Shown here: in pieces, positions 56,052-64,000 of the stretch
How positions within the stretch are numbered: the first letter of the stretch is position 1
Layout of the letters: every line of letters starts with the position of its first letter
Assembly: GCA_963575645.1 (NCBI GenBank)
Contig: OY754471.1
Location: 31,938,401 to 32,002,400 of the forward strand
Direction of reading: 5' to 3'
Source of the DNA: Xanthostigma xanthostigma
Lineage: Eukaryota > Arthropoda > Insecta > Raphidioptera > Raphidiidae
Length of the DNA: 64,000 bases
The notes under the pieces: generated by a model
Database searches by the model: none
Told to the model about the DNA's origin: nothing
The model's input: the letters and a program-made list of their open reading frames with translations, nothing else
Position numbers and translations under genes: made by a program

Positions 56052-56862
56052 GATTTAGTGGCGTGTGTGAGTCGGAGGACTGGTAAATATTTTGAGTCGG
56101 AATGAAACTACCTTCCCCCGCGTTTCCGAGTGATGCTGAACACGATGGCGGCGTCAGAATTTCTCGTTGGGATGACCCAACCCCTCAAACCGGCCAAAAA
56201 CCACCCCCGAGAGGGGTTAAACACGATTTACTATCCCTGCAGAAAGAAGTACTTTACCCCCGTTTTCGAGGATGCTGAGCACGGTGGTAGTGTTGGATAT
56301 CGCGTCCGACCCCTACCAACCCTTCCACCGGCCAATACTCATTTTTTTCTTGCAATATCAACGATAAATATAATATATTTACCGTTTATATTGCAAAAAA
56401 AAAATTCACCCCTTTCGGATGTGAGTATTGGCCGGTGGAGGGGTTGGTAAGGGTCGGACGCGATATCCAACATCACCACCGTGCTCAGTAACCTCGAAAA
56501 CGGGGGGAGAACATATATTTACCGTTGATATTGCAAAACAAATCACCCTTTTCGGGGGTGATTATTGGCCGGTGGAGGGGTTAGTAACAATCGGACGCGA
56601 TATCCAACACCACCACCGTGCTCAGCATCCTCGAAAACGGGGGTAAAGTACTTCTTTCTGCAGGGAAACCTAGTAAATCGCGTTTAACCCCTCTCGGGGG
56701 TGGTTTTTGGCCGGTTTGAGGTGCTGGGCCACCCCGACAAGAAATTCTGACGCCGCCATCGTGTTCAGCATCCTCGGAAACGGGGGGAAGGTAGTTTCAT
56801 TCCGGCTCAAAATATTTACCATTTTCGCGTTTTTTCCGACTCACACAATCCACTAATTTGAT
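56052..56862. mobile_element. GC-rich foldback element upstream of endophilin A
   Basis: Ends TTTAGTGGCGTGTGTGAGTC and the diverged complement of GACTCACACAATCCACTAA. Arms of about 270 bp include CTTCCCCCCGTTTCCGAGG-like sequence, GATGGCGGCGTCAGAATTTC and CCACCCCCGAGAGGGG. The right side has an extra direct copy of a roughly 140-bp block (GGCCGGTGGAGGGGTT at about 56429 and 56569). It is much more GC-rich than its neighbours. Its frames of 72 and 106 codons lie in the arms and are not genes. It ends about 570 bp before the endophilin start codon. Confidence 0.75.
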
Positions 56863-57090
56863 TGGCGGAAAAACGTATTGGCAAGTCTTAGTTCGTTTAT
56901 CTATATTATAATTCGGCACTGTACAAAGCACTATGTGACATTATTACTTAATAGTTCTAGTTTTGAAGCAGTTTATTGGGTCTACAACTTAATATAAACT
57001 GACCGCACAATCTGCTGAATGCTCCCTCGCTAATGGCAAATGGAATCAAATTACTATGTTAATTAATTGAATTGGTTTGGTTTGTTTCAG

Positions 57091-57429
57091 AGAGATCAAA
57101 ACAACGACGACGCAGTAGTGTACCTATAGCCGTATAATAGAGTACACCCACATACGAAAACAACGTAAACCGAATACATCAATAGATCTATCTAAGAATA
57201 AAAGTGTGTGTGCCCGCGCGAGCGCGTGTGTGTGTAGATCGGTGTCGTGTGTGTGTGTTGTGTGCGTCTCCGTGAGCGATATATACGAAGGACGAAGGAA
57301 GAGTTGTGCGAGTGTTAATTACATAACACAGCCGTAACAGCTGACGCACGGACGACCTTCGACCCGAGCGACCACTTCCTCGGCGAAGTTATTCTTCTTC
57401 TCCTTCCTGTGTACACGAATCGTTCGACC
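57091..57429 (+). promoter_or_regulatory. Endophilin A 5' UTR region
   Basis: The last 340 bases before the start codon change sharply in composition: CpG-rich, with TG/GT repeats (57203-57267) and a CCCGCGCGAGCGCG block. GGTTTGTTTCAG (AG at 57089-57090) is a plausible 3' splice site, so 57091 could be the start of an internal 5' UTR exon; alternatively transcription starts within this block. No TATA box can be placed with confidence. The bases before ATG (CGACC, then G after ATG) give a good insect start context. Confidence 0.5.
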
Positions 57430-57474
57430 ATGGCGTTCGCAGGTCTGAAGAAGCAAATTAATAAAGCGAATCAG
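57430..57474 (+). CDS. Endophilin A, first coding exon
   Basis: Fifteen codons, MAFAGLKKQINKANQ, followed by GTGAGT donor (57475-57480). This is the N-terminus of endophilin A, identical in the part visible to what I recall for insect EndoA. Endophilin A is a cytosolic BAR/SH3 protein that bends membranes and recruits dynamin and synaptojanin during synaptic vesicle endocytosis. The encoded stretch is the amphipathic helix H0, which inserts into the bilayer, with hydrophobic residues (F3, L6, I10) spaced along one face and lysines at the other. The start is supported by context, family identity and the donor at the right place. Exon 2, which would begin with the tyrosine/serine-containing continuation of H0, is not found before 64000. 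The BAR and SH3 parts therefore lie outside the window. Confidence 0.93.
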
Positions 57475-57930
57475 GTGAGTGTTTAAATTTTGTCAAAGGA
57501 ATGGTGCCATTTAAATACGTATATACAAAATAGTATAAATTATCTTTATTCCGTCCCGTAGATTAGTAGACAACGAAATAGTCAAGAGCAACTTCCTATA
57601 CCAAACGTGATCGTTTATTTTTTTTTTATCAGAGCAGGACGTCTCCTGCGGAAGAAAAGAGTAACACAAAATAAGTAGATTGTACCTATTACGTGGGCTA
57701 GATAGGTAGATAGCTGAGTTGCTAAGCCCTAGTGACATACTTCTAATTTTTAGCCACAAAATGAACTAAAATCACTTTCTCTTTTAGAGCTTAGATATTA
57801 GATAGGCGTGTGGTACCAGCATGTTAATGGTTGGTTTATGGCAGTAACTCCATGGATCGACAAATAACAACGCGCCTAAAGTTTGAATATTCCGGAACAA
57901 TTTTGATTGATTACCCCTGCCACAGCATTT

Positions 57931-58060
57931 CTGTGATGTTTCCGCTTTTTAATCTGCTTGTTTTCTTACGGTTTTATCGTGTCCAAGTGACTGCGCCCCA
58001 GTCACATGGATACGGAAAACCGTCTGAAAACAAGCAGATTAAAAAGCGGAAACATCACAG
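57931..58060. repeat. Hairpin repeat in intron 1
   Basis: Arms of about 60 bp: CTGTGATGTTTCCGCTTTTT at the left and AAAAAGCGGAAACATCACAG at the right, meeting at AGTGACTG-CGCCCC-CAGTCAC. The 160-codon frame across it (57831-58313) is produced by the palindrome and is not a gene. Downstream (58190-58262), GCGGGACA-like strings recur three times. Confidence 0.8.
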
Positions 58061-58282
58061 AAAAGCGGAAATCTATTCCTTTCTCGTGCGTCATTCACTC
58101 TCTCGTTGCCCGCCACGCCGCAGTTACACGTGGCGAGTCAGAAAAAAAAACTGTAAATTAAATTATCGTTTGGTCTGTTTGCGAAAGCGGGGCATTTTTG
58201 TTCTCGCTGGGGACAGCGGGACAGACAGCCTGAAAGCGAGACTGTCCCGCCCAAAGCGGGACGTATGGCTACGTCACCTATA

Positions 58283-58972
58283 CCGAGTGATCAAAAAGTC
58301 CCGCAACACTTGAATATTAAGAGATTAAGTTTTTTTTGAAAAATGTTGCGAATGAAAGTTGCTCAACTCGTTGTAAAGTATTTTTCGGTCACAAAAATTC
58401 CTCCGGGTTGGGGGGTCAGAGGGTTACTGGCAATTTTTTTTATTGGGTCGAGTTCTTCGATCAAAAAACGACATCTTTTGTTCCAAACTTTTTTTTTGTT
58501 CAAGCTACAGATCACCGAGTACGCGGGGTTAAATTTTCCGAGTTATCCTCACCCCCTCAAATAAAATTTGTTCATTTTGTAACAGGTCAAGGAATGATAC
58601 TCTTTTACTTGACCTTGGTAACAATCTTAAAGTAGTTTTGTATTTCTATTCGAGATTAATGAATCATTATACGTTGTATGATTGAGACCCCTGCAAAATT
58701 TTACTCCGCGTATTCGGTGATCTGTAGCTTGAACAAAAAAAAAGTTTTGAACAAAAAATGTCTTTTTTTGCTCGAAGAACTCGACCAAATACAAAAAAAT
58801 TGCGGTTGCCATTTAAATTTTGAAGTTACCCCCTACCCCCCATGGGGGCACACCCTTGGGAGAAATTTTTGTGACCGAAAAATACATTACAAGTTGAGCA
58901 ACATTCATTCGCAGCATTTTTCAAAAAATCTCTTGAGATATTCAGGCATTGAGGGACTTTTTGAACATTCTG
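58283..58972. mobile_element. Tc1/mariner-type long-TIR element, 690 bp
   Basis: Left CCGAGTGATCAAAAAGTCCC and right (complement) CAGAATGTTCAAAAAGTCCC, flanked by TA (58281-58282 and 58973-58974). Arms of about 270 bp include ATGTTGCGAATGAA, TTTTTCGGTCAC and AAGCTACAGATCACCGAGTA with their complements. The frames inside are arm shadows. Confidence 0.85.
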
Positions 58973-58974
58973 TA

Positions 58975-59217
58975 TATCTCTTTACTGAATTTCTTATAGT
59001 TAACTAAAAGTCGTATGGGAAATCCCAGACTTTCTTTACATTTTCGCGTACCGCTGATCCTCCTTTTGTCTTTTTTTTTGTCTGCGCACCGAAGATTCGG
59101 TATCTATATTGAAAACATTTAGAGGTACCTGGCGCCATACAAAAACTGTACACAGCTGGCAGCTGCATTGTTTCGTTAGTTGAAAATTTCTCTGAGACGT
59201 AGGCTGATCTCGGATCC
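58975..59217. other. No gene seen
   Basis: Intronic spacer between two transposons. Confidence 0.4.
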
Positions 59218-59407
59218 GTCCAATGCATTGAGGTAGTATTATAAGGAGAAGACATCACGTGACTAAAGCGGCATCAGGTCAGCCATATTGGTAGGACTCT
59301 TTTGTCAAGCGTGTGCTATCTTCTCGTGTGACGGCTATTTTCAGTGTTTTATTGTGTTTAGAGACTTTTGATTATGTTTTTTTGTTGTTTTTTCAAAAAG
59401 AACAAAC

Positions 59408-59486
59408 ATGGTTTCTTGTGCGGTACGTAGTTGTGGTAGCAGAAACTGCGTTGATAAAAAGAAATCATCGGAGTGACATTTCATAG
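59408..59486 (+). pseudogene. THAP-domain exon 1 of a P-like transposase, frameshifted
   Basis: ATG at 59408 gives MVSCAVRSCGSRNCVDKKKS, the beginning of a THAP zinc finger with cysteines at residues 4, 9 and 14. The frame meets TGA at 59474-59476, but in the adjacent frame the sequence continues GVTFHR and reaches a donor GTTAGT at 59487, indicating a one- or two-base indel in this copy. The phase of the donor matches exon 2 at 60006 (split arginine codon). The C2CH finger binds the element's own ends in P transposases. As it stands the copy cannot make the protein. Confidence 0.75.
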
Positions 59487-59608
59487 GTTAGTATCATTAA
59501 GATATAGTTAGTATCAACACTATACAGGACCGTACTATAAAAAGTTTTCGATTCGGTTAAAATTGTAAAGTATTTTTTTATAAGATTTATCATATTATTT
59601 ATTGTGAA

Positions 59609-59947
59609 ATAAATCAAATAATCGACCAATTTTTTCAGACTGTATATTAAAAAATTATAATTCAATATCTCAATGTTAATGTTTATTTTCATAATTATTG
59701 TTTTAAATTTTCACATTAATTGTACTTGAAAAAGTCTAAATTTATAGATGAAACGTCGTACACTAAATAAATAACTTTTTGTCCACAATCCTGCGATTTT
59801 TATTAATAATTATCTCGATGGACACGATATCTAATATAATATATCTCAATAAAATTATTTAAAAAATATTTATTGAGATATTGAATTATATTTTTTTGTT
59901 AATATACAGTCTGAAAAAATTGGTCGATAATTTTATTTATTTGAAGA
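59609..59947. repeat. Palindromic element in THAP intron (CCAATTTTTCAGAC family)
   Basis: Arms 59609-59677 and 59872-59947: AAATAATCGACCAATTTTTT, CAGACTGTATATTAA and TTATAATTCAATATCTCAAT with complements. Same core as 9595-9760 and 26107-26400, with about 195 bp of unrelated centre that includes GATGAAACGTCGTACACT. Confidence 0.75.
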
Positions 59948-60005
59948 TTTCTATTCAGACGTTAATCTATGGTTTGATTATTTATTGTGTATAAATTATT
60001 TGTAG

Positions 60006-60108
60006 ATTTCCTAAAGATGAGACACGTCGCCAACTTTGGGTACAATTTGTTAACAGAGGAGACACAAAATATAGTGTATTAAACACTAAACATAACATAT
60101 TAAAATAA
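60006..60108 (+). pseudogene. THAP-domain exon 2 of a P-like transposase
   Basis: After the acceptor TTTGTAG (AG at 60004-60005) a split codon gives R, then FPKDETRRQLWVQFVNRGD. This has the FP and LW positions that characterise THAP domains, continuous in phase with exon 1 at 59408. The frame runs on to TAA 60106-60108. The C-terminal Cys-x2-His pair of the finger and the catalytic domain do not follow, so the rest of the gene was lost or replaced by the AT-rich sequence after about 60080. Confidence 0.75.
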
Positions 60109-60184
60109 ATAAATAAACATATTAAAATAAAATAATATAAGTGTTTTGGTTTTCTTCCCCAACAAATTTATTTTTCCAGAACTT

Positions 60185-60538
60185 GTTACTAGTAATAAAT
60201 ATTAGATTTGCTATTGGTTTGTATGATTACATAATATGATTGTCAGTTACCTAATTTATTTTTGACAGGTCTTCAGGACGAAAGACAACCGATTTTTTAT
60301 TTTCAAAATATTTCCGAAACTGAAATTGAGAAAAATAATCTTTTTTACAAAACTTTCTTGGAAAAAGAAAAATCCGTTTGACCTGTATTGTGTTCACAGA
60401 CAAACAGACGCAGAGATTTTTTTTTCAAAAATATTTTTTTTGAACTCGGCGGACCTCAAAACGAAAAAAAATGTTAAAATTTTGAAAAGTAAATCTGAAC
60501 AATTAGTACTATACCCCACTTGTGGATTTGGAATGGTA
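60185..60538 (+). mobile_element. MITE family A, 5'-truncated, nested in the P-like element
   Basis: Contains TTTTCAAAATATTTCCGAAACT, GTTTGACCTGTATTGTGTTC and the right end CCCCACTTGTGGATTTGGAA then TGGTA. The left TIR is not found. Confidence 0.65.
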
Positions 60539-60678
60539 AAATTGAAATAAAAATGAGTCCGACTCTGGTAAGCCGCCATATTGTTGCTACTTATAAGCTC
60601 CACCTACTGGTACCGTTATTTATCACTCTATTTAGATGGTCATGACGTCTCCTGTTCTACTACCTCAATGGTCCAATG

Positions 60679-61853
60679 CCTGAGAAAAGTAGCTCGAGTT
60701 CCGTCCAGAGGTTAGTTACATGTGCTCAAAATTCCCGCTTTACGCCCTATTTCCCCTACTTCGAAGAGAACAGTACCTCCACTACTTATTCGCTAACGTT
60801 TTATGCCAGCAAAATTTAAAACCATCTATTATAATCAATGTTTCAACTGTTTCACTCTAAGCATAGTTTTATATTTAATGGATTTCAAGATTTCAAAGCA
60901 GTATAAATTAAAAGTTAACGTAAATAATTATTATTGAAATAAAGTAAGCCTATTTTCAATGCAGTGTAACTGTTCTAAAATTATGTGTAAAAGCATTGTT
61001 CCCTCTCCATAACTAGGTGGCATTATCCCCCTCCACAACCAGTTGCCCGCCCTACGCTTAGAATTTCAGGTAGAAAATTTTTCCGCGAGACTGAACTCGA
61101 GGGTCTCTTAATCCTACCCGCCACCCGGGTCGGAACTCGCCGGACGGAACTCATGTGCTCCCGAAATGTAAACATAAATTGTGTGTTTCTATATTATTTT
61201 GTTGTTGTTAGGTATACATACTTATCTAGTCAAAGCAAAAAGTAAGAAAGCGCCTGGAAACAGGGAAAATCTGGGGAAAAAGTGGCCTCAAGTAATACTC
61301 TTTAATTTAGAGAAATACATTTAAATCATGTATTAATCTGTTTGAGAATGATTTCTTATTTGTGCTTACGAACTTTATTTTTACCTCGTTATTGCGGACA
61401 TTTCGAAAGTATTTTTCTTTATAAATCAAAACTATTTAAACTATAAAAGCTGTTATTATAGTTACCGGTTATTTTCATCTATAAGTGAAGTTGTGGTATT
61501 TAGTTGAAACTATTTTTTATTTTAATGCTTTTTATGTTTTCGGGTTATTTGAAAATTATATATGCATTTTCATAGCAACCCGAAAATTTACATTTACAAC
61601 ATCCATTCTTCAGACATACATTGGGTTTCTTTTGTACATTCATCTTGGTTTAAAGATATTTAAGTCTTTAATTTTGAAATGACAAGTTATTGCGTGATTT
61701 TTGACAGTGCTGTTTTTAAAATCACTAAAGCCTAATTTACAACATCAGTTTCAAAGTAAAGTTTATTTTCAAAAAATCCCGAATTGCAACAAAACAGTAA
61801 CCAAAATAACCAGATCTGGTTTCTCACACAAAAAAAATCAATTATATAATATA
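60679..61853. other. No gene seen
   Basis: Intronic sequence; 61000-61150 is GC-richer (ACCCGCCACCCGGGTCGGAA) but has no frame of interest. Confidence 0.4.
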
Positions 61854-62230
61854 TAGCGGTCCCGCCCGGTTTCACCTGGGTGCAAAAAAACGAATAGGGG
61901 GGAGGGACATGAGTACGCACATTCATCTTAGTTTACCGAGATGAATGTTGTGTCCAAATTTCATGATGATCGGAGTTACCGTTCAGAAGTTTTTGTCGGG
62001 TGGACAACTTTTGAGTAACATTTTGCAACATTTTTCATTGATGCTCCGCTCCTCCTATTGGTCGTAGCGTGATATTATATAGCCTATAGCCTTCCTCGAT
62101 AAATGAGCTATCCAACAATTTTTTTTTTCAATTCGAACTAGTATACTAGTTCGAATTGAAAAAAAAAGTTCCTGAGATTAGCGCGTTCAACCAAACAAAC
62201 AAACTCTTCAGCTTTATATATTAGGATAGA
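61854..62230 (-). mobile_element. CTAG family 1 copy with a local palindrome
   Basis: On the minus strand it starts TCTATCCTAATATATAAAGC right after an A and ends GGGCGGGACCGCTA followed by T. It is the most complete copy of the family. Unlike the others it contains a 48-bp perfect palindrome at 62120-62167 in place of a single AATTCGAACCAGTAG segment. Confidence 0.7.
62120..62167. repeat. Perfect 48-bp palindrome
   Basis: TTTTTTTTTCAATTCGAACT continues to AGTA and is mirrored from 62144. Other copies of the same repeat (5743, 14716) have the sequence once, so the second half is a local inverted duplication. Confidence 0.85.
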
Positions 62231-63366
62231 TTGCGTGCGTCGTTGAGCCGCTACTGGATTGTGCAACAAACACTTTCAGTTGTGAATATGCTGAGGTGAA
62301 TAAATCGCGTACGGCCGCGATGAGAGTTTTTACTTAGCACGTCGGATGCGGGCATAATGGCGCTATCCTCAAAGGAAGTAATCTCTTTGTTCGTCATGCA
62401 TCTGCGGAAGTATTCAACCACATAGCTTAGTTTCCATCTCAGAGCGCACTGTCTTTCAATCAATTCACATCGTACGCAATTGTTTCAAATAAATGGTTCA
62501 ATGTTTTGATATTAGTTAATGGAAGATGTAATAATTTCTACATTAATAAACGGAAACCAAATTCCTATGATAGAGTCGTGTATAGGAGCTAGAGTTGTAA
62601 CGAACATCCGCATTCGCAATTTACGTAAGATTCGTAATTTTCAATATTCGCATTGGATTTTGCTACTTTTCGATGCTTTTTATCCCACTGCGCGACATCA
62701 AAGGCAGATCTGTTTTTCGCACGTGTGTATGTGAGATTCTTTATACCGTCTTGCATACAAACGACTGGATGAATTTTAATCATATACTTTTATTCTATAC
62801 TGACCATAGGAATAAAATCGCAATCGAACTATTAGGGTGCAAACATATACTTTTGTCTTTTTTTTTAATTTCTAATTAGCCCCCTCCTGGGCCAAAAGTT
62901 TGGTATGCCCATGTTAACGTCATAGAAAAAGACAAAGTTTTTGAAACAGAGATCCTTTATTCAGATTGAATGCAAGTACATCAACCAATCCTATCATCGG
63001 AGAAATCAGGGAATTACATGAAAGAAAGAGACGCAGATATATTTTCGATAGGCTTTGTTGCGTTCACTCACCGCACATTGAGTAGATAGGCAATGATTCA
63101 TATAGTTAATTATAGATATATGATTTTAATAAATGAGGTGCCATTAGATTCTCCGTAATTCCTAGAATGACATAATGAATTGTCAAAAAATATAATATGG
63201 CGGTTGTCAGCCGCCGTAATAACGTCGTGATTTCTATTAGATAATAAATAACTTAATAGGTACTAATTAATTTTTATATTTTTAGATATTTCTGAAGAAG
63301 ATCCAAATCCGGATCGAAACGTTATCTTGTGTTATATTGATTTGTAATTTTATTATTTTTTGTCAA
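62231..63366. other. No gene seen
   Basis: A minus-strand frame at 62251-62463 (containing MTNKEITSFEDSAIMPASDV) reads like protein but I recognise no family and no clean splice sites. At 63289-63321 lies the CTGAAGA...GATCGAAACG motif block shared with 26360-26396. Confidence 0.35.
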
Positions 63367-63368
63367 TA

Positions 63369-64000
63369 CCGGGTGTCCCATTTTAAAGGAACACCTTGAA
63401 TAACTTTTACAGTTTTCATTATATGGAAAAATGTCCCGAATAAAAGTTGTTTGGTTTGGAGGGGGACATCGTATAAAGACAAATACCACTCCCTACTCTC
63501 ATCCTCTACGCAGGTATGAGGGTGACTGACTTTTTTAATAGGAATACCTATTTTTTATCATAAATTAAGATTTTTCTAGAAAAAATATGCAACATTTGTC
63601 TGAAACATTTTTTTACCCGATGCCTCCCTCAACCCTTAAAATGCATGTAAAAATCGGTTTCCCAAAACTCCATTAAATGTTTATATCTAAACAACGACGT
63701 TGCGCAAAAAATTATGAGAGGTAAGTGTTGTTTGTTTTGGGAACAGTCATTGATTAAACATAAAAAAACCACCGCCCCCTTTATTCATTAAAAAATTCAG
63801 TCACCCCCACCCCCGCGCAGGGGGCGGTGTTTTTTTGTATGTTTAATCGATGACCCTTCCCAAAACAAACAACACTTAGGTACCTCTCATAATTTTTTGC
63901 GCAACGTCGTTGTTTAGATATAAACATTTAATGAAGTTTCGGGAAACCGATTTTTGACATGTTATTTAAGGATTGAGGGAGGCATCGGGTAAAAAAATGT
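63369..64000. mobile_element. Tc1/mariner-type long-TIR element, cut by the window end
   Basis: After TA (63367-63368) the left end CCGGGTGTCCCATTTTAAAG is of the same general form as the ends at 58283. From about 63600 to 63800 and 63815 to 64000 the sequence is inverted: AACAACGACGTTGCGCAAAA and CCAAAACAAACAACACTTA-type strings occur in both orientations. The remainder of the right arm lies beyond 64000. Confidence 0.75.

Larger units (their letters stand above)
59226..60670 (+). mobile_element. P-like transposon remnant with THAP exons
   Basis: Terminal repeats CATTGAGGTAGTA and TACTACCTCAATG (13 bp perfect, weaker similarity beyond) are flanked on both sides by GTCCAATG (59218-59225 and 60671-60678), an exact 8-bp duplication. 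An 8-bp TSD, ends beginning CA, and an internal THAP-type DNA-binding segment are the combination expected for the P superfamily; hAT elements also make 8-bp TSDs but their ends usually begin CAG. Most of the transposase is missing. A palindromic repeat (59609-59947) and a MITE A fragment (60185-60538) are nested inside. Confidence 0.8.
57475..64000 (+). other. Endophilin A intron 1 (start)
   Basis: From the GTGAGT donor to the end of the window I find no exon with endophilin sequence on the + strand. The intron is therefore more than 6.5 kb long and is largely occupied by the transposons listed below. This assumes that the donor is used and that no alternative second exon was overlooked. Confidence 0.7.

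Noticed and set aside
56130..56646. Two + strand frames of 106 and 72 codons
   Set aside because: They lie in the arms of the GC-rich foldback element and mirror each other. No protein motif, and the frames exist because the repeat is GC-rich.
57831..58313. 160-codon + strand frame in endophilin A intron 1
   Set aside because: It runs straight through a 130-bp hairpin, is rich in low-complexity basic residues and matches no family. Length alone is not support.
62251..62463. 70-codon minus frame with KEITSFEDSAIMPASDV
   Set aside because: Protein-like reading but no recognisable domain and no convincing splice or start signals; left unannotated.
1..64000. CRISPR array, prokaryotic operon or phage
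   Set aside because: No regularly spaced short repeats, no dense coding and no bacterial-type translation signals. The GT-AG exon, LINE and Helitron content are eukaryotic. The hairpin array at 29.7 kb has 137-bp units and no unique spacers.

Overview
The window looks like a piece of an insect nuclear genome. It is strongly AT-rich, has almost no long open reading frames, uses GT-AG introns, and is packed with the repeat types typical of insects: Helitron-like elements ending in CTAG, hAT, pogo, Tc1/mariner, PIF/Harbinger and P-like remnants, a LINE, solo LTRs and tRNA-related retroposons. The only host coding sequence I am confident of is the 45-base first coding exon of endophilin A (MAFAGLKKQINKANQ, 57430-57474, + strand). 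It has a CpG- and TG-rich 5' UTR upstream and a GTGAGT donor downstream. Its second exon is not in the window, so the first intron is longer than 6.5 kb. The insect order is not settled; the repeats recall Lepidoptera and Hemiptera.

Layout. 1-10 kb: unassigned AT-rich DNA with a 3-bp-TSD MITE, a Harbinger remnant with a HARBI1-like fragment, Helitron-like copies in both orientations, a hAT MITE with a perfect 8-bp TSD, and a solo LTR with a 4-bp TSD. 10.3-12.8 kb: a 5'-truncated LINE with an uninterrupted 767-codon reverse transcriptase frame. 14-18.4 kb: nested elements, including a tRNA-related insertion inside a Helitron-like repeat, a mariner-type MITE, an interleaved inverted repeat, and a pogo-like element carrying a LINE fragment. 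19-34 kb: long-TIR non-coding elements, two related Helitrons (one carrying an array of short hairpins), fragmented LTRs and more MITEs. 35.1-37.8 kb: a 1.8 kb foldback element whose unoccupied site survives near 14.26 kb, then another inverted-repeat element. 38-46.4 kb: tRNA-like sequences, a MITE family with TIR ACCATTCCAAC, and a 1.6 kb cluster of long hairpins and a minisatellite. 47.8-55.9 kb: a second hAT MITE, Helitron copies, a second solo LTR and inverted-repeat elements. 56-64 kb: a foldback element just upstream of endophilin A, the endophilin exon, and a first intron filled by transposons, including a P-like element with two THAP-domain exon remnants.

There is no operon-like or multi-gene functional system here. 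The genes do not cooperate; the biology on show is transposon activity and decay around and inside one neuronal endocytosis gene. The strongest leads are the Helitron hairpin array, the P-like element with THAP remnants, the foldback element with its empty-site paralogue, and the run of long hairpins at 44.7-46.4 kb. All family calls come from reading motifs and repeat ends by eye; no alignment or search was run.
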